The translations under genes and the position numbers were made by a program. A stretch of DNA of 33,300 nt, from NCBI GenBank assembly GCA_019637635.1, contig JAHBVI010000075.1, forward strand, positions 1-33,300, read 5' to 3'. Below, piece after piece: positions 15,244 to 22,826 of the stretch. The notes beneath the pieces were generated by a model. It was not told the DNA's origin. It made no database searches and worked only from the letters and a program-made list of their open reading frames with translations. Source of the stretch: Anaerolineae bacterium. GTDB lineage: Bacteria > Chloroflexota > Anaerolineae > Promineifilales > Promineifilaceae. Numbering within the stretch: the stretch's first letter is position 1; every line of letters begins with the position of its first letter.

Positions 15244-17822
15244 ATTTCTGGTGGTGGGTGGCGTAAAAGCAAGGCAAGCAGCCGCCGCGTCACGGCTTTG
15301 GTGTCCGGGCCAATCTCTCCGGGGGGGCCGACGCAGGCGGGGCAGCCGTCGCGGCAGCGGCAGTCAGCCACCAGTTCACGGGCGGCCGTCAGCAATTCGT
15401 CGTGGAGTTCAAACAGACGCTGGCTAAAACCCACCCCGGCGGCTACCCGTTCATACACCACCACTGTCGGCGCTTGTGTCAGTGGGCTGCGGCTTTCGGC
15501 GCTCACTTCAATGTCGCCGGGGTCGCACATCAGGTAGAGGGGGGCCAGGTTGCGCAGCACGTAGGCCAGCCCACCCAACGCCGAACGCGCCTGCTGCCCG
15601 GCTTCCGCCTGGCGATGGCAACTGGGGCAGAGGGTGATCAGGTTGTCCGGCTGGTTGGCGTCGCGGTAGTTTTCGTTCTGGCCGGAGATGTAGCCGAATT
15701 CGCGGAACGGCCGTATATGATGCACATGCAGCACCACAGACCTGACAGGTTTTTGAAAACCTGTCAGGTCTTGCGCCTCGCCACTCGCGCCGCACATCCG
15801 GCAGCGATGATTGTCCCGCTCCAGCACCGCCCGCCGCGCCGCCTGCCAGTTGGGGCCATAATCATTGGGGCGCAGCAAAATGCCGGCGTCGTACAACTGC
15901 TCGCTCAATTCCTCGCTGAAAACCAGCCAGTAGCCGCTGGTTTCCAGCACCAGTTCCGGCAGTTCAATGGGGCCAAAACCCAACGTCTCATGCGAATACC
16001 GCTTGATTTTGCGGTAGCCGGTGGCCTTGGTGACCACCGACACATCGCCAAAGGCGCGATACACGCCGCCTTCTGTCACCTCCACTTCCGGCCGTAGTTG
16101 GCGGATGGCGCTGCCGATGCTGGCGCGGGTGTAGTAGTCCACTTCCACGGGGCGGGCATAGGCGATACGGCCGTCCCAATCCAACCGCTCCACCAGATAC
16201 GTCCGCGCCTGGTGCATGTAGATAGCATCCTCATATACCATCACCGGCGCCGTTTCCAGGTCAATCTCGCCGATCACTTCGGGTTGGCCGGGCGCGTCCA
16301 CATCTTGAATGACAACGGTATCATCGCCGCTGGTGCGTAGGGAAACGGCCGTCGCTGGCGCACCATCTCCCAACCAGTGATATTGCCCCCGTGTCTCGTG
16401 CAGTATCCCTTCTGTCTGCAAAATGGGCAGCAGTTCATCCACCGGGCCATGATTGCCAAATGCTTCGCCTTGCTGCCAGGGCAGTTCATAGGCCGCGCAC
16501 AGCAAATGTTTGACCAAAATGCGCACATTGTCCGGGTTGGTCAGGGCATGTTCTGGCGTTTGCCCAAAGAGGTAACGCGGGTGGCCGCAGATATATTGAT
16601 CAAGTGGATTGTTACCGGCAATCAGCAGCGCCGCCGACTGCGCCGCCCGCCGTCCGGCGCGCCCCGCCTGCTGCCAGACGGAAGCAATGGAGCCAGGATA
16701 ACCGGTAATCACGGCCGCATCCAGTTCGCCAATATCAATACCCAATTCCAGGGCATTGGTGGCTACCACCCCGCGCAATGCGCCGGTGCGCAGGCCATGT
16801 TCAATTTCGCGCCGTTCCAGGGGCAGATAGCCGCCGCGATAGCCGGTGACGCTGGTTTGATTTTGCCCGGCGTAGGCCAATTCATCCTGCAAATAACTCA
16901 GCAGCAGTTCCACCGTGTTGCGGGCGCGGGCAAAAACGATGGTCTGAATGTCTTGCTGCAAGAAGGTCAGGGCGGCGTCACGGGCGGCCATGACGGTGCT
17001 GGCGCGTAAGCCCAATTCTTCATCAATGATGGGCGGGTTGTAGAGGATGAACTGTTTCTCGCCGGTGGGCGCGCCATTTTGCGATTCGTCTACCAGGGCG
17101 AACGGCCGTTCAACCAGCCGTTCAGCATGTTCCTTCGGGTTGGCAATGGTGGCCGAACAGCAGATGAACTGGGGGTCGCTGCCGTAAAAGCGGCAGAGTC
17201 GCTGCAAACGGCGCAGCACGTTGGCGATGTGGCTGCCAAAAATGCCCCGGTAGGCGTGAATTTCATCCAGCACCACAAATTCCAGATTGGCGAACAGGTC
17301 ACGCCAGGTGGTGTGGTAGGGCAAGATGCCCGCGTGCAGCATGTCCGGGTTGCTGATGAGGATGCCGCCGCTCTGCCTGATTTTGCCGCGCTGGCTGCGG
17401 GGCGTATCGCCGTCGTAGCTGTGGGCGGGGATGGGGAGATGGCCGGATTGGATAACGGCCGTTGTCTCCGCCAACTGGTCATGGGATAACGCCTTGGTGG
17501 GGAACAGGTATAGGGCGCGCGCAGACGGCCGGGTCAACAACCGCTGCAACACCGGCACGGTGTAACACAACGACTTGCCGGAAGCGGTGCTGGTGGCGAT
17601 GACGACGTTTTGGCCTTGCGACACGGCCGTGATCGCCGCTGCCTGATGGGTGTAAAAGCTGTCCACGCCTCGCGCCGACAGGCCAGCCCGCAGCCGTTCA
17701 TCCAGGGGGAAAGGAAGGGGGGCGGTGCGCGACGGCCGTGCCCGCAGCCGTTCCCAGGCGACGACATTTGACATAAAGTCGCGGTTGAGGCGTAAAGAGG
17801 CCAGTAATTCGGAGAGAACCAT
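15225..17822 (-). CDS. MrfA-like DEAD/DEAH helicase with embedded HNH domain
   Basis: An 865-aa superfamily 2 helicase of the YprA/MrfA type (DUF1998/MZB C-terminus), implicated in Bacillus subtilis in repair of mitomycin lesions. Motifs in order: Walker A ATSTASGKS (~77-85), LDEIHAYRGIFGSH (~187), SAT in CCSATIANP (~222), YRGGYLPLERR, ATNALELGIDIGELDA and QQAGRAGR. Near the C-terminus CRCRDGCPAC (~816-826) resembles the MZB Zn-binding Cys cluster. Between them (about 658-745) lies a full HNH/McrA-type domain: an RDNHRCRMCG pair, HVHHIRP, NLITLCPSCH. B. subtilis MrfA is about 750 aa and, as I recall it, has no such insert. The start matches the family N-terminus (LSELLASL...FMSNV). A palindromic repeat is translated inside the HNH domain. 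Confidence 0.88.
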   Translation of the reverse strand: MVLSELLASLRLNRDFMSNVVAWERLRARPSRTAPLPFPLDERLRAGLSARGVDSFYTHQAAAITAVSQGQNVVIATSTASGKSLCYTVPVLQRLLTRPSARALYLFPTKALSHDQLAETTAVIQSGHLPIPAHSYDGDTPRSQRGKIRQSGGILISNPDMLHAGILPYHTTWRDLFANLEFVVLDEIHAYRGIFGSHIANVLRRLQRLCRFYGSDPQFICCSATIANPKEHAERLVERPFALVDESQNGAPTGEKQFILYNPPIIDEELGLRASTVMAARDAALTFLQQDIQTIVFARARNTVELLLSYLQDELAYAGQNQTSVTGYRGGYLPLERREIEHGLRTGALRGVVATNALELGIDIGELDAAVITGYPGSIASVWQQAGRAGRRAAQSAALLIAGNNPLDQYICGHPRYLFGQTPEHALTNPDNVRILVKHLLCAAYELPWQQGEAFGNHGPVDELLPILQTEGILHETRGQYHWLGDGAPATAVSLRTSGDDTVVIQDVDAPGQPEVIGEIDLETAPVMVYEDAIYMHQARTYLVERLDWDGRIAYARPVEVDYYTRASIGSAIRQLRPEVEVTEGGVYRAFGDVSVVTKATGYRKIKRYSHETLGFGPIELPELVLETSGYWLVFSEELSEQLYDAGILLRPNDYGPNWQAARRAVLERDNHRCRMCGASGEAQDLTGFQKPVRSVVLHVHHIRPFREFGYISGQNENYRDANQPDNLITLCPSCHRQAEAGQQARSALGGLAYVLRNLAPLYLMCDPGDIEVSAESRSPLTQAPTVVVYERVAAGVGFSQRLFELHDELLTAARELVADCRCRDGCPACVGPPGEIGPDTKAVTRRLLALLLRHPPPEIDPKGF
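15738..15771. repeat. Palindromic element inside the helicase/HNH coding sequence
   Basis: Perfect 16-bp arms (AGACCTGACAGGTTTT, 15738-15753 and 15756-15771) flank a 2-nt loop. Read on the minus strand in frame it encodes DLTGFQKPVRS between the first Cys pair and the HH of the HNH domain. The same palindrome is intergenic at 20990-21022. Confidence 0.88.
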
Positions 17823-17833
17823 ATTGTGGATGC

Positions 17834-17897
17834 GATTAGGAGATTAGGAGATTGAGAGATTGAATCTCCCAATCTCCTGATCTCCAATCTCTAATCT
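17834..17897. repeat. GATTAGGAGATT-type imperfect palindrome
   Basis: Left words GATTAGGAGATTAGGAGATTG pair imperfectly with right words AATCTCCTGATCTCCAATCTC and CTAATC, forming one long hairpin upstream of the helicase start. The rest of the gap to 18210 holds a promoter but no gene I can support. Confidence 0.65.
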
Positions 17898-18040
17898 TTG
17901 TCAGCCAATTCTTCAGATTCATGCCGTATACGATTATAACGAATTTATGATGGGCGTTCAGGGAAACAGATGAACGGCCGTCCTTCAACCACCAGGCAGT
18001 ACACAGGTGTGAGAAGAGGATTGGGTAAATTTGGCTGCGA

Positions 18041-18070
18041 TTGACCAGAGGTTTGGGCAAGCGATATAAT
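18041..18070 (+). promoter_or_regulatory. Sigma-70-type promoter for the small gene at 18211
   Basis: TTGACC (18041-18046) and a perfect TATAAT (18065-18070) are 18 nt apart. Transcription would start near 18077, leaving a leader of about 134 nt before ATG 18211. The leader contains AAGGAGGG (18146-18153) with no good start codon after it. Confidence 0.65.
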
Positions 18071-18210
18071 GATGAGTAAATTATCATTGACCTGGTGAGT
18101 TGGAAGTAATGGTCAGCCGCAGCCATCAAGTGTTCTGCAAAACGTAAGGAGGGTTGCAGTTCCTTCACCTATACAACGTGACCCCTTTAATCTAACAGAG
18201 CAGTACAGAT

Positions 18211-18525
18211 ATGTTCAAACGTAAAAAAACGCAAGAAGAAAAGCCTGCTGCTTCGCCTGAGGCATTGTTGTTGGTGCTAAGTCACCAATCTTCTAGCCCA
18301 TTGGCTAAAGTGGTACTGAATGGTTACAGCGTTGAGCAAAGTCAATCGCTGGGGCGGCATGGGGCGCTGTGTAGTTTCAAAATTGTGGAAGGGGATTTGT
18401 GGCATGAGTGGCATACCCAGACACAGTTGGTCTTGCGGACACAGACGGGGGATGAGGCGCTCATCAAAATTACGGCGCTGCCGGTGGAAGCGGACAGCTA
18501 CGGCCTGATAGAATTTGTGCAGTAA
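18211..18525 (+). CDS. Small orphan cytosolic protein of unknown function
   Basis: A 104-aa protein I do not recognise. The N-terminal 20 residues are charged and Lys/Glu-rich (MFKRKKTQEEKPAASPE). The remainder could be a small alpha/beta or beta-barrel domain (LLLVLSHQSSSPLAKVVLNGY, then a Trp/His segment LWHEWHTQTQLVLRTQ and a final YGLIEFVQ strand). There is no signal peptide or TM helix. It is a monocistronic unit: a good sigma-70 promoter lies 140 nt upstream and a strong intrinsic terminator follows 35 nt after the stop. The RBS is weak (GAGCAG). Coding is supported by codon pattern and by this isolated transcription unit, not by homology. Confidence 0.65.
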   Translation: MFKRKKTQEEKPAASPEALLLVLSHQSSSPLAKVVLNGYSVEQSQSLGRHGALCSFKIVEGDLWHEWHTQTQLVLRTQTGDEALIKITALPVEADSYGLIEFVQ

Positions 18526-18559
18526 GTGAGAAGGTAGTGCCTGGCACTGCCTGATCTAC

Positions 18560-18590
18560 AAAGCCCTGGTGATATGCCGGGGCTTTTTTG
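18560..18590 (+). terminator. Intrinsic terminator
   Basis: AAAGCCCTGG (18560-18569) pairs with CCGGGGCTTT (18577-18586, one G-U pair) around a 7-nt loop and is followed by a T-run. It ends the 18211 transcript. Confidence 0.85.
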
Positions 18591-18604
18591 ATCCCTGTTG
18601 GTTT

Positions 18605-18705
18605 TGATAAAAAGCGGAGGCCCGAAGCCCGAAGTCGGAGGCCCAAAGTCGGATGTCGGACTTCGGTTTACGGATCACGTTTTACGTTTTACGGCTCACG
18701 CCCCC
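18605..18705. repeat. GCCCGAAG / TTTACGGATCACG repeat cluster
   Basis: Tandem words (GGCCCGAAG, GTCGGAGGCCC, GTCGGATGTCGGACTTCGG) lead into TTTACGGATCACGTTTTACG and TTTTACGGCTCACG. On the minus strand the right end encodes the last residues of ParA (SRKT) and its TAA stop. It is related in style to 9094-9155. Confidence 0.65.
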
Positions 18706-19449
18706 CAGTGCTTTTTCCTGAAATTCAGCCCAGAGTGCCTGGTAAGATTGGGTGGCGGAGGAACGCGGGGCAAAAACGGGCAGGGGTTGGCGGTGCAGCC
18801 CCATTTGCTCAATCTGGGAGAGGGCGGGAATGGGGGTATGCAGGATATGGGGGTATTGTTGGTACACGGCCGTAGCCACTTCCCGGTGTAGCTTGCGGCG
18901 AGCGTCTACCATCGAGAGAAAGGTGTACACGTTGTTGGCGTCATGTCCCCGTTTTTTGTAGAAGGCCAGCATTTGGGCATAGGCGTTGACGGCCAGGGTG
19001 GTAGGAACGAGCGGGATGAGCAGCCGGTCGGCGGCGGTGAAAATGTTTTCGGCCAGCAAATTCAGGGTAGGCGGGCAGTCCAGAAAAATGGAGGCATATT
19101 CCTCACGCAGCGGGTCGAGGATGCGGCTTAACCGTTTGGTGGGGCGCTTTTTGTCGCTGAAGGCCAATTCCAGACTGCGGTAGCTGAGGTCGGCAGGCAG
19201 CACGTCCAGATGGTCGTAGTCGCTGCCCTTAATGCTGCGGGCAATGGCGCTGTGCGCCATGCCCAGGTTGCGGGCATCCTTGACCACTTTGGGTTTGATG
19301 CGGAAGTAAAAGGAACTGGCGCCCTGTGGGTCTAAATCGCACAGTAACGTTGGCTGCCCGGCCTGGGCAGCCAGGTAGGCCAGGTTCACGGCCGTTGTCG
19401 TTTTGCCCACGCCCCCTTTATGGCTGTAGATGGCGATGACGGCCGTCAT
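18682..19449 (-). CDS. ParA/Soj-family ATPase paired with a CHAD protein
   Basis: A 255-aa ParA/MinD-superfamily ATPase. The deviant Walker A is KGGVGKTTTAVNLAY at the N-terminus, followed by CDLDPQGASS (Walker A') and FLDCPPTLN (Walker B). Such ATPases form gradients on the nucleoid or membrane to position DNA or protein cargo. There is no N-terminal HTH as in plasmid ParA, and no ParB or parS is nearby, so the cargo is probably not a replicon. ATG 19449 overlaps the stop of the upstream CHAD gene by 4 bases (ATGA), indicating translational coupling. The C-terminal residues and stop lie in an intergenic repeat. Family assignment is secure; cargo positioning is inference. Confidence 0.9.
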   Translation of the reverse strand: MTAVIAIYSHKGGVGKTTTAVNLAYLAAQAGQPTLLCDLDPQGASSFYFRIKPKVVKDARNLGMAHSAIARSIKGSDYDHLDVLPADLSYRSLELAFSDKKRPTKRLSRILDPLREEYASIFLDCPPTLNLLAENIFTAADRLLIPLVPTTLAVNAYAQMLAFYKKRGHDANNVYTFLSMVDARRKLHREVATAVYQQYPHILHTPIPALSQIEQMGLHRQPLPVFAPRSSATQSYQALWAEFQEKALGGVSRKT

Positions 19450-20966
19450 GTGGGTTCCACCTTAAAAAGCTGTTTGAACAGGCGTCGGTTTTCCGGGGTG
19501 GCAAATTGGGTGAAGGCGGCGCTGAATTTGTCTCTGGCCTGTGCGCGCTGCTGGTGTAAATGGGCTACCAGCGCCCCCACCGCCAGCAGCGTGGCGCGTG
19601 ATTCGGGCAGCGGTAGTTCCGCAGCCAGCCGCAGCAAATACGCCTCTTGCACGTGCAGGTCGTTAATATCACCCAGATTGGTCTGTAACGTCTTCAACTG
19701 ACCGATCAGCAGCGCCATTTCTTCCGGGGGGAAGAGGGTGATGAAAAACTCCAGCAGGTAGCGCAGCTTTTTACACTCGATGCGCAGGGCGTGCATTTCC
19801 GGTTCGCTGCCACTGAGCAGGATTTGTTGCCCTTGTTTGATGATGCGCCGGTAGCGTTTGTGGATGCGCCGCTGGGCCAGGGGCAAAATGGGGTCAGCCG
19901 AGGCGCCGGGGGCAGTTGTGTATAGAAATGTAGACCAGTCGGCCATGATTTGCTGGTAGGTGGGGGAACGCAGGGCGGACACGGCCGTGCGCAATGCCTT
20001 TTTCCGTTTGCGCCGTAGATAGGCAAACAGGGGGGCCATGTCTGCCTGCATAAAATCCGGCAGCATCGCCTGGTAGGTGGGTTCGGCCAGCAGATATACG
20101 TCCAGGTCGCGCAGGTCGTTTGTCCATTGGGCGACTGTTTTCAGGTCGTCGCGGAAGCGGGCCACCGGTTCCGCGGGCAGCACATCCTTAAACTGGCTGA
20201 GAGCGGAACGGGTGCGGCGCAGCGCCACGCGGAAATCGTGCAAAAATTCGGTGTCAATATCCTGGGGAATGTAGGGGGCGTTGGTCTGGATGATTTCCAG
20301 TTCAGCGCGAAGTAATTGTTTCAGGGCCATGGGTGCGGGCAGGGCCGGATCGAGCGCCAGCCGGGGTTTGGCGGTGTATTGGCCGGGGTCTTTGCCGACG
20401 GCCGTTAAAATCCGTTCATACAGGTCCAGGGGGGTGACGGCCGTAGCTCCCTGTTCCACCAGCCAATCACCGACCTGTTCCGTCTCGGTTTCGTAGCCAC
20501 GCAGCGGCAGCAGCCGGGCACAGGTGGTCAGAGGAGGGGCGTCGGCGGTAGACGGCTGTAGCGTTTCCACCACCAGGCGCGCCACCGTCTTCTCGTCTTC
20601 GTTCAGCACACGATAAGGGACGCGGTAGCTGGTGAGTTCGGCCTGGGGCAGCAGGGCGCGCACATCCAGGAGTGGCGACAGCCGTTCTTTGATTTCCCCG
20701 TCCGGTAAATTCCAGGCAAAGGTGGGGCGCTGACGCAAGGGGGTTTGGGCGCCGTCCTCGGCTGCCGCCAGGTCGGCCAGGTAAATGGTGCGTTTGTTGC
20801 TCACCAACGCCAACGACTGCTGATACAGCCGCCAGTCAAACGTATCATAATAAATATCATGGCGCTGCTGGCCTGTTTCCGGCAAGAGGGCAAATGATTC
20901 TGACGCGACTTCAATCTGGCCGGGTAACGGCAAATTATCGGGTAAACGATACAACCACTGCTTCAT
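19446..20966 (-). CDS. CHAD-domain protein with degenerate CYTH-like N-terminus
   Basis: A 506-aa protein. Residues ~1-190 resemble a CYTH tunnel (DIYYDTFDWRLYQQSLAL) but lack the N-terminal ExExK metal/phosphate motif, so triphosphatase activity is doubtful. Residues ~215-480 form an alpha-helical CHAD domain with its conserved His and basic residues (LHDFRVALRRTRSAL, DLRDLDVYL, RRIHKRYRRI, MHALRIECKKLRYLLEFF). CHAD domains bind polyphosphate and locate to polyphosphate granules in some bacteria. The gene ends in an ATGA overlap with the ParA ATPase and lies 48 nt downstream of the Lys-tailed HTH gene. ATG 20966 has only a weak RBS (GCGGAAA). A role at polyphosphate granules is inferred from the family. 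Confidence 0.87.
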   Translation of the reverse strand: MKQWLYRLPDNLPLPGQIEVASESFALLPETGQQRHDIYYDTFDWRLYQQSLALVSNKRTIYLADLAAAEDGAQTPLRQRPTFAWNLPDGEIKERLSPLLDVRALLPQAELTSYRVPYRVLNEDEKTVARLVVETLQPSTADAPPLTTCARLLPLRGYETETEQVGDWLVEQGATAVTPLDLYERILTAVGKDPGQYTAKPRLALDPALPAPMALKQLLRAELEIIQTNAPYIPQDIDTEFLHDFRVALRRTRSALSQFKDVLPAEPVARFRDDLKTVAQWTNDLRDLDVYLLAEPTYQAMLPDFMQADMAPLFAYLRRKRKKALRTAVSALRSPTYQQIMADWSTFLYTTAPGASADPILPLAQRRIHKRYRRIIKQGQQILLSGSEPEMHALRIECKKLRYLLEFFITLFPPEEMALLIGQLKTLQTNLGDINDLHVQEAYLLRLAAELPLPESRATLLAVGALVAHLHQQRAQARDKFSAAFTQFATPENRRLFKQLFKVEPT

Positions 20967-20989
20967 TTTTTTCCGCGAAAGGCGCGTTT

Positions 20990-21022
20990 AGACCTGACAG
21001 GTTTCAAAAACCTGTCAGGTCT
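20990..21022. repeat. Palindromic element, AGACC-N5-GGTTT family (TGACA stem)
   Basis: Perfect 15-bp arms (20990-21004 and 21008-21022) flank a 3-nt loop in the gap before the CHAD gene. On the minus strand its first bases supply the final Thr codon and the TGA stop of the Lys-tailed protein. Confidence 0.85.
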
Positions 21023-21476
21023 TCTTCTTTGACTTTCCCTTTTTGTCCTTGTCCTTCTTTCCTTTCTTGTCCTTTTTGCCCTTATCCTTTTTCTTTTTCT
21101 TATTGCCCTCTTTTTTCTTGCCTTCTTTGGCCTTCTTTTCTTTCTTTTCTTTGGCTGGCGCGATTTCGGGCGGCAGTTCAACAGCGACAGGAGCAGGGTC
21201 AGGTGTGGATGTGGTCATGGCCGTTTCCGCTGCCGCCGCCAACAGTTCCTCCGGGAAAATCGCCAGACGGCCGTTGCGGAACCGTCCCTGCCAATGTTTT
21301 ACCTGATTCTCCGTCAGCCCCGCTTGCGCCGCTGCTTCCGCCAGTGTGGCTCCATCGGCCAATGCCAGCACAGCCTGTGCCCGCTGGCTGTGTGGCGCTT
21401 CCCCTGCCGCCACCCGTTCACAGGCTGCCCGCTCTACGGCCGTTAATACCAATTGCTCATGCTGCTGCTCATCCAT
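21015..21476 (-). CDS. HTH protein with long lysine-rich C-terminal tail
   Basis: About 153 aa from ATG 21476, which has AAGGA 7 nt upstream; TTG 21491 is an alternative. Residues ~5-75 contain a helix-turn-helix of the IS630/HTH_29 style (RAQAVLALADGATLAEAAAQAGL, NQVKHWQGRFRNG). A short Ala/Pro linker follows, then ~47 residues almost entirely Lys, Glu, Asp and Gly. No transposase catalytic domain is present, so it is not a transposase. Such tails bind DNA (histone H1-like, AlgP-like) or polyphosphate. It is the first gene of a likely unit with CHAD and ParA downstream. The stop codon lies in a palindromic repeat, so the tail length may have been set by repeat insertion. Function is unknown; a nucleoid or polyphosphate tether is a hypothesis. 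Confidence 0.75.
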   Translation of the reverse strand: MDEQQHEQLVLTAVERAACERVAAGEAPHSQRAQAVLALADGATLAEAAAQAGLTENQVKHWQGRFRNGRLAIFPEELLAAAAETAMTTSTPDPAPVAVELPPEIAPAKEKKEKKAKEGKKKEGNKKKKKDKGKKDKKGKKDKDKKGKSKKKT

Positions 21477-21492
21477 ATCCTTGTCCTTCAAA

Positions 21493-21534
21493 ATAAGTTT
21501 GTAGCAGGCGATTTATCGCCTGCTACAAACTTAT
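21493..21534. repeat. Palindromic repeat, GTAGCAGGCGAT hairpin
   Basis: A near-perfect palindrome with 20-bp arms (21493-21512 and 21515-21534) and a TT loop lies between arginine deiminase and the Lys-tailed gene. Its last base is the final base of the deiminase TGA. It is a single-hairpin relative of the composite repeats at 24753-24809 and 29014-29070. Confidence 0.85.
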
Positions 21535-22826
21535 CATATCCCATCTCTCAGGAGAGGGCACGTCATACAGTGGCCGCCGCCGCGCCCTTTGCCCAGTTCA
21601 AAGCCGTCAAATGTCAGCACTTCAATGCCTGCGTCGCGCAATTTTTGGTTGGTATAGGTATTTTTGGAATAGGCGATGACCACGCCCGGTTCCAGCGCCA
21701 CCACATTGTTGCCGTCGTCCCACTGTTCACGTGCCGCCTGGTAATCGTCGCCGCCGGTGGTGATGATGCGCAGTTGCGGTACACGCAGCGCGTCGGTCAC
21801 TGCGTCCAGGAAGTTGGCTTCGCGGCGCACGTCAAACGTGCCCGGTTTGTCGCTGGGGCGCAGGCTGTACGCCTGAATTTGGGCTACGACTTTGGGGTAG
21901 ATAGTCACGGCGTCGCGGTCGAGCATGGTGAAGACGGTGTCCAGGTGCATGTGCGCCCGGTCGCGGGTGAGTTGGGCGACGATGATGCGTTCGGCCGCTT
22001 CCTTTTTGAAGAGGGCGCGGGCCAACTGCTCCACCATTTGCACGGTGCTGCGCTCGCTGACGCCAATCAGCACCGTTTTATTGCCAATGGGCATTACGTC
22101 GCCGCCTTCTAGCGAGGCGCGGCCAAAATCTTCCAGGTCAAACTGGTCATCGTCGCCGGCGGGCGGGTACCAGAAGTCAAAGCCGGCGCCGCGAAACAGG
22201 GGATGGAAGCGGTAGATGAGGCCGACGTGGATCGCTTCCTGATGGCGGGCGCGCCAATACATGGGGTTGACGGAGACGCCGTTGTAAATCCAGCAGGAGG
22301 AGTCGCGGGTGAAGAGGGTGTTGGGCAGGGGGGGCAGGATGAATTCGTTGGCAGCGGTGGACACGGCCGTCAATGACCGTTTGCTCATCTCATCCAGATT
22401 CAGCCGGTGGATTTCGGCCCGCGCCAGCCCGCCGATGAGGTGCTGCGCCAGCCGATCAACCGGCATTTCCATCAGGTAATCACGGAACTCGTGAACCAGG
22501 GAGACCCCCACGGTCAGTTCCGTCACCTCGCGGTGGATGACGCGCCGCCGTACTGCTTCGCTGAGGGCCAGTGTTTCGGCCAGCAGTTGTTCCAGGTAAT
22601 ACACTTCAACGCCCCGGCTGCGCATGATCTCCACAAAGGTATCATGCTCTTGCTGGGCGCGTTCCACCCAGAGGACATCATCAAAGAGTAGTTCGTCGTG
22701 GTTGGAGGGCGTGAGGCGGCACAGGCTCAGGTCGGGCCGGTGTACCATTACTTTGCGCAAGACGCCCACTTCGGAATGAACGCCAAATTGTGTCATGGTT
22801 GCAAAATTAACTTCAGGCTGGCTCAT
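21534..22826 (-). CDS. arcA: Arginine deiminase
   Basis: About 430 aa. It converts L-arginine to citrulline and ammonia, the first step of the arginine deiminase pathway. Family motifs: FGVHSEVGVLRKVMVHRP at the N-terminus, LPNTLFTRDSS (Asp), LEGGDVMPIG, HMHLDTVFTMLD (His/Asp) and the terminal GGGHCMTCPL with the catalytic Cys. Several starts are possible (22868, 22826, 22796); ATG 22826 is a compromise, as no RBS is clear and family alignment really begins at MTQFGVHSE. It overlaps the upstream DUF2442 gene by about 14 bp. Ornithine transcarbamylase and carbamate kinase are not adjacent, so the gene is an orphan of the usual arc operon. A strong palindrome follows. Confidence 0.93.
   Translation of the reverse strand: MSQPEVNFATMTQFGVHSEVGVLRKVMVHRPDLSLCRLTPSNHDELLFDDVLWVERAQQEHDTFVEIMRSRGVEVYYLEQLLAETLALSEAVRRRVIHREVTELTVGVSLVHEFRDYLMEMPVDRLAQHLIGGLARAEIHRLNLDEMSKRSLTAVSTAANEFILPPLPNTLFTRDSSCWIYNGVSVNPMYWRARHQEAIHVGLIYRFHPLFRGAGFDFWYPPAGDDDQFDLEDFGRASLEGGDVMPIGNKTVLIGVSERSTVQMVEQLARALFKKEAAERIIVAQLTRDRAHMHLDTVFTMLDRDAVTIYPKVVAQIQAYSLRPSDKPGTFDVRREANFLDAVTDALRVPQLRIITTGGDDYQAAREQWDDGNNVVALEPGVVIAYSKNTYTNQKLRDAGIEVLTFDGFELGKGRGGGHCMTCPLLRDGI

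Noticed and set aside
15402..17489. Several plus-strand frames across the helicase gene
   Set aside because: Shadows of the helicase coding frame, without starts, RBS or family motifs.
17836..18168. 110-codon minus-strand frame in the gap after the helicase start
   Set aside because: Begins without an RBS, ends in the GAGATT repeat, covers a good plus-strand promoter and has no domain.
18682..19449. Plasmid or chromosome partition locus
   Set aside because: No ParB, parS-like repeats or replication gene nearby; ParA is coupled to a CHAD gene.
21015..21476. IS630-type transposase fragment
   Set aside because: It has an HTH like such elements but no catalytic domain, inverted repeats or target duplication; the Lys tail is continuous coding.
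20894..21496. Pro/Ser/Phe-rich plus-strand frame
   Set aside because: It is the complement of the Lys-rich tail; composition is a by-product of the pyrimidine-rich strand.
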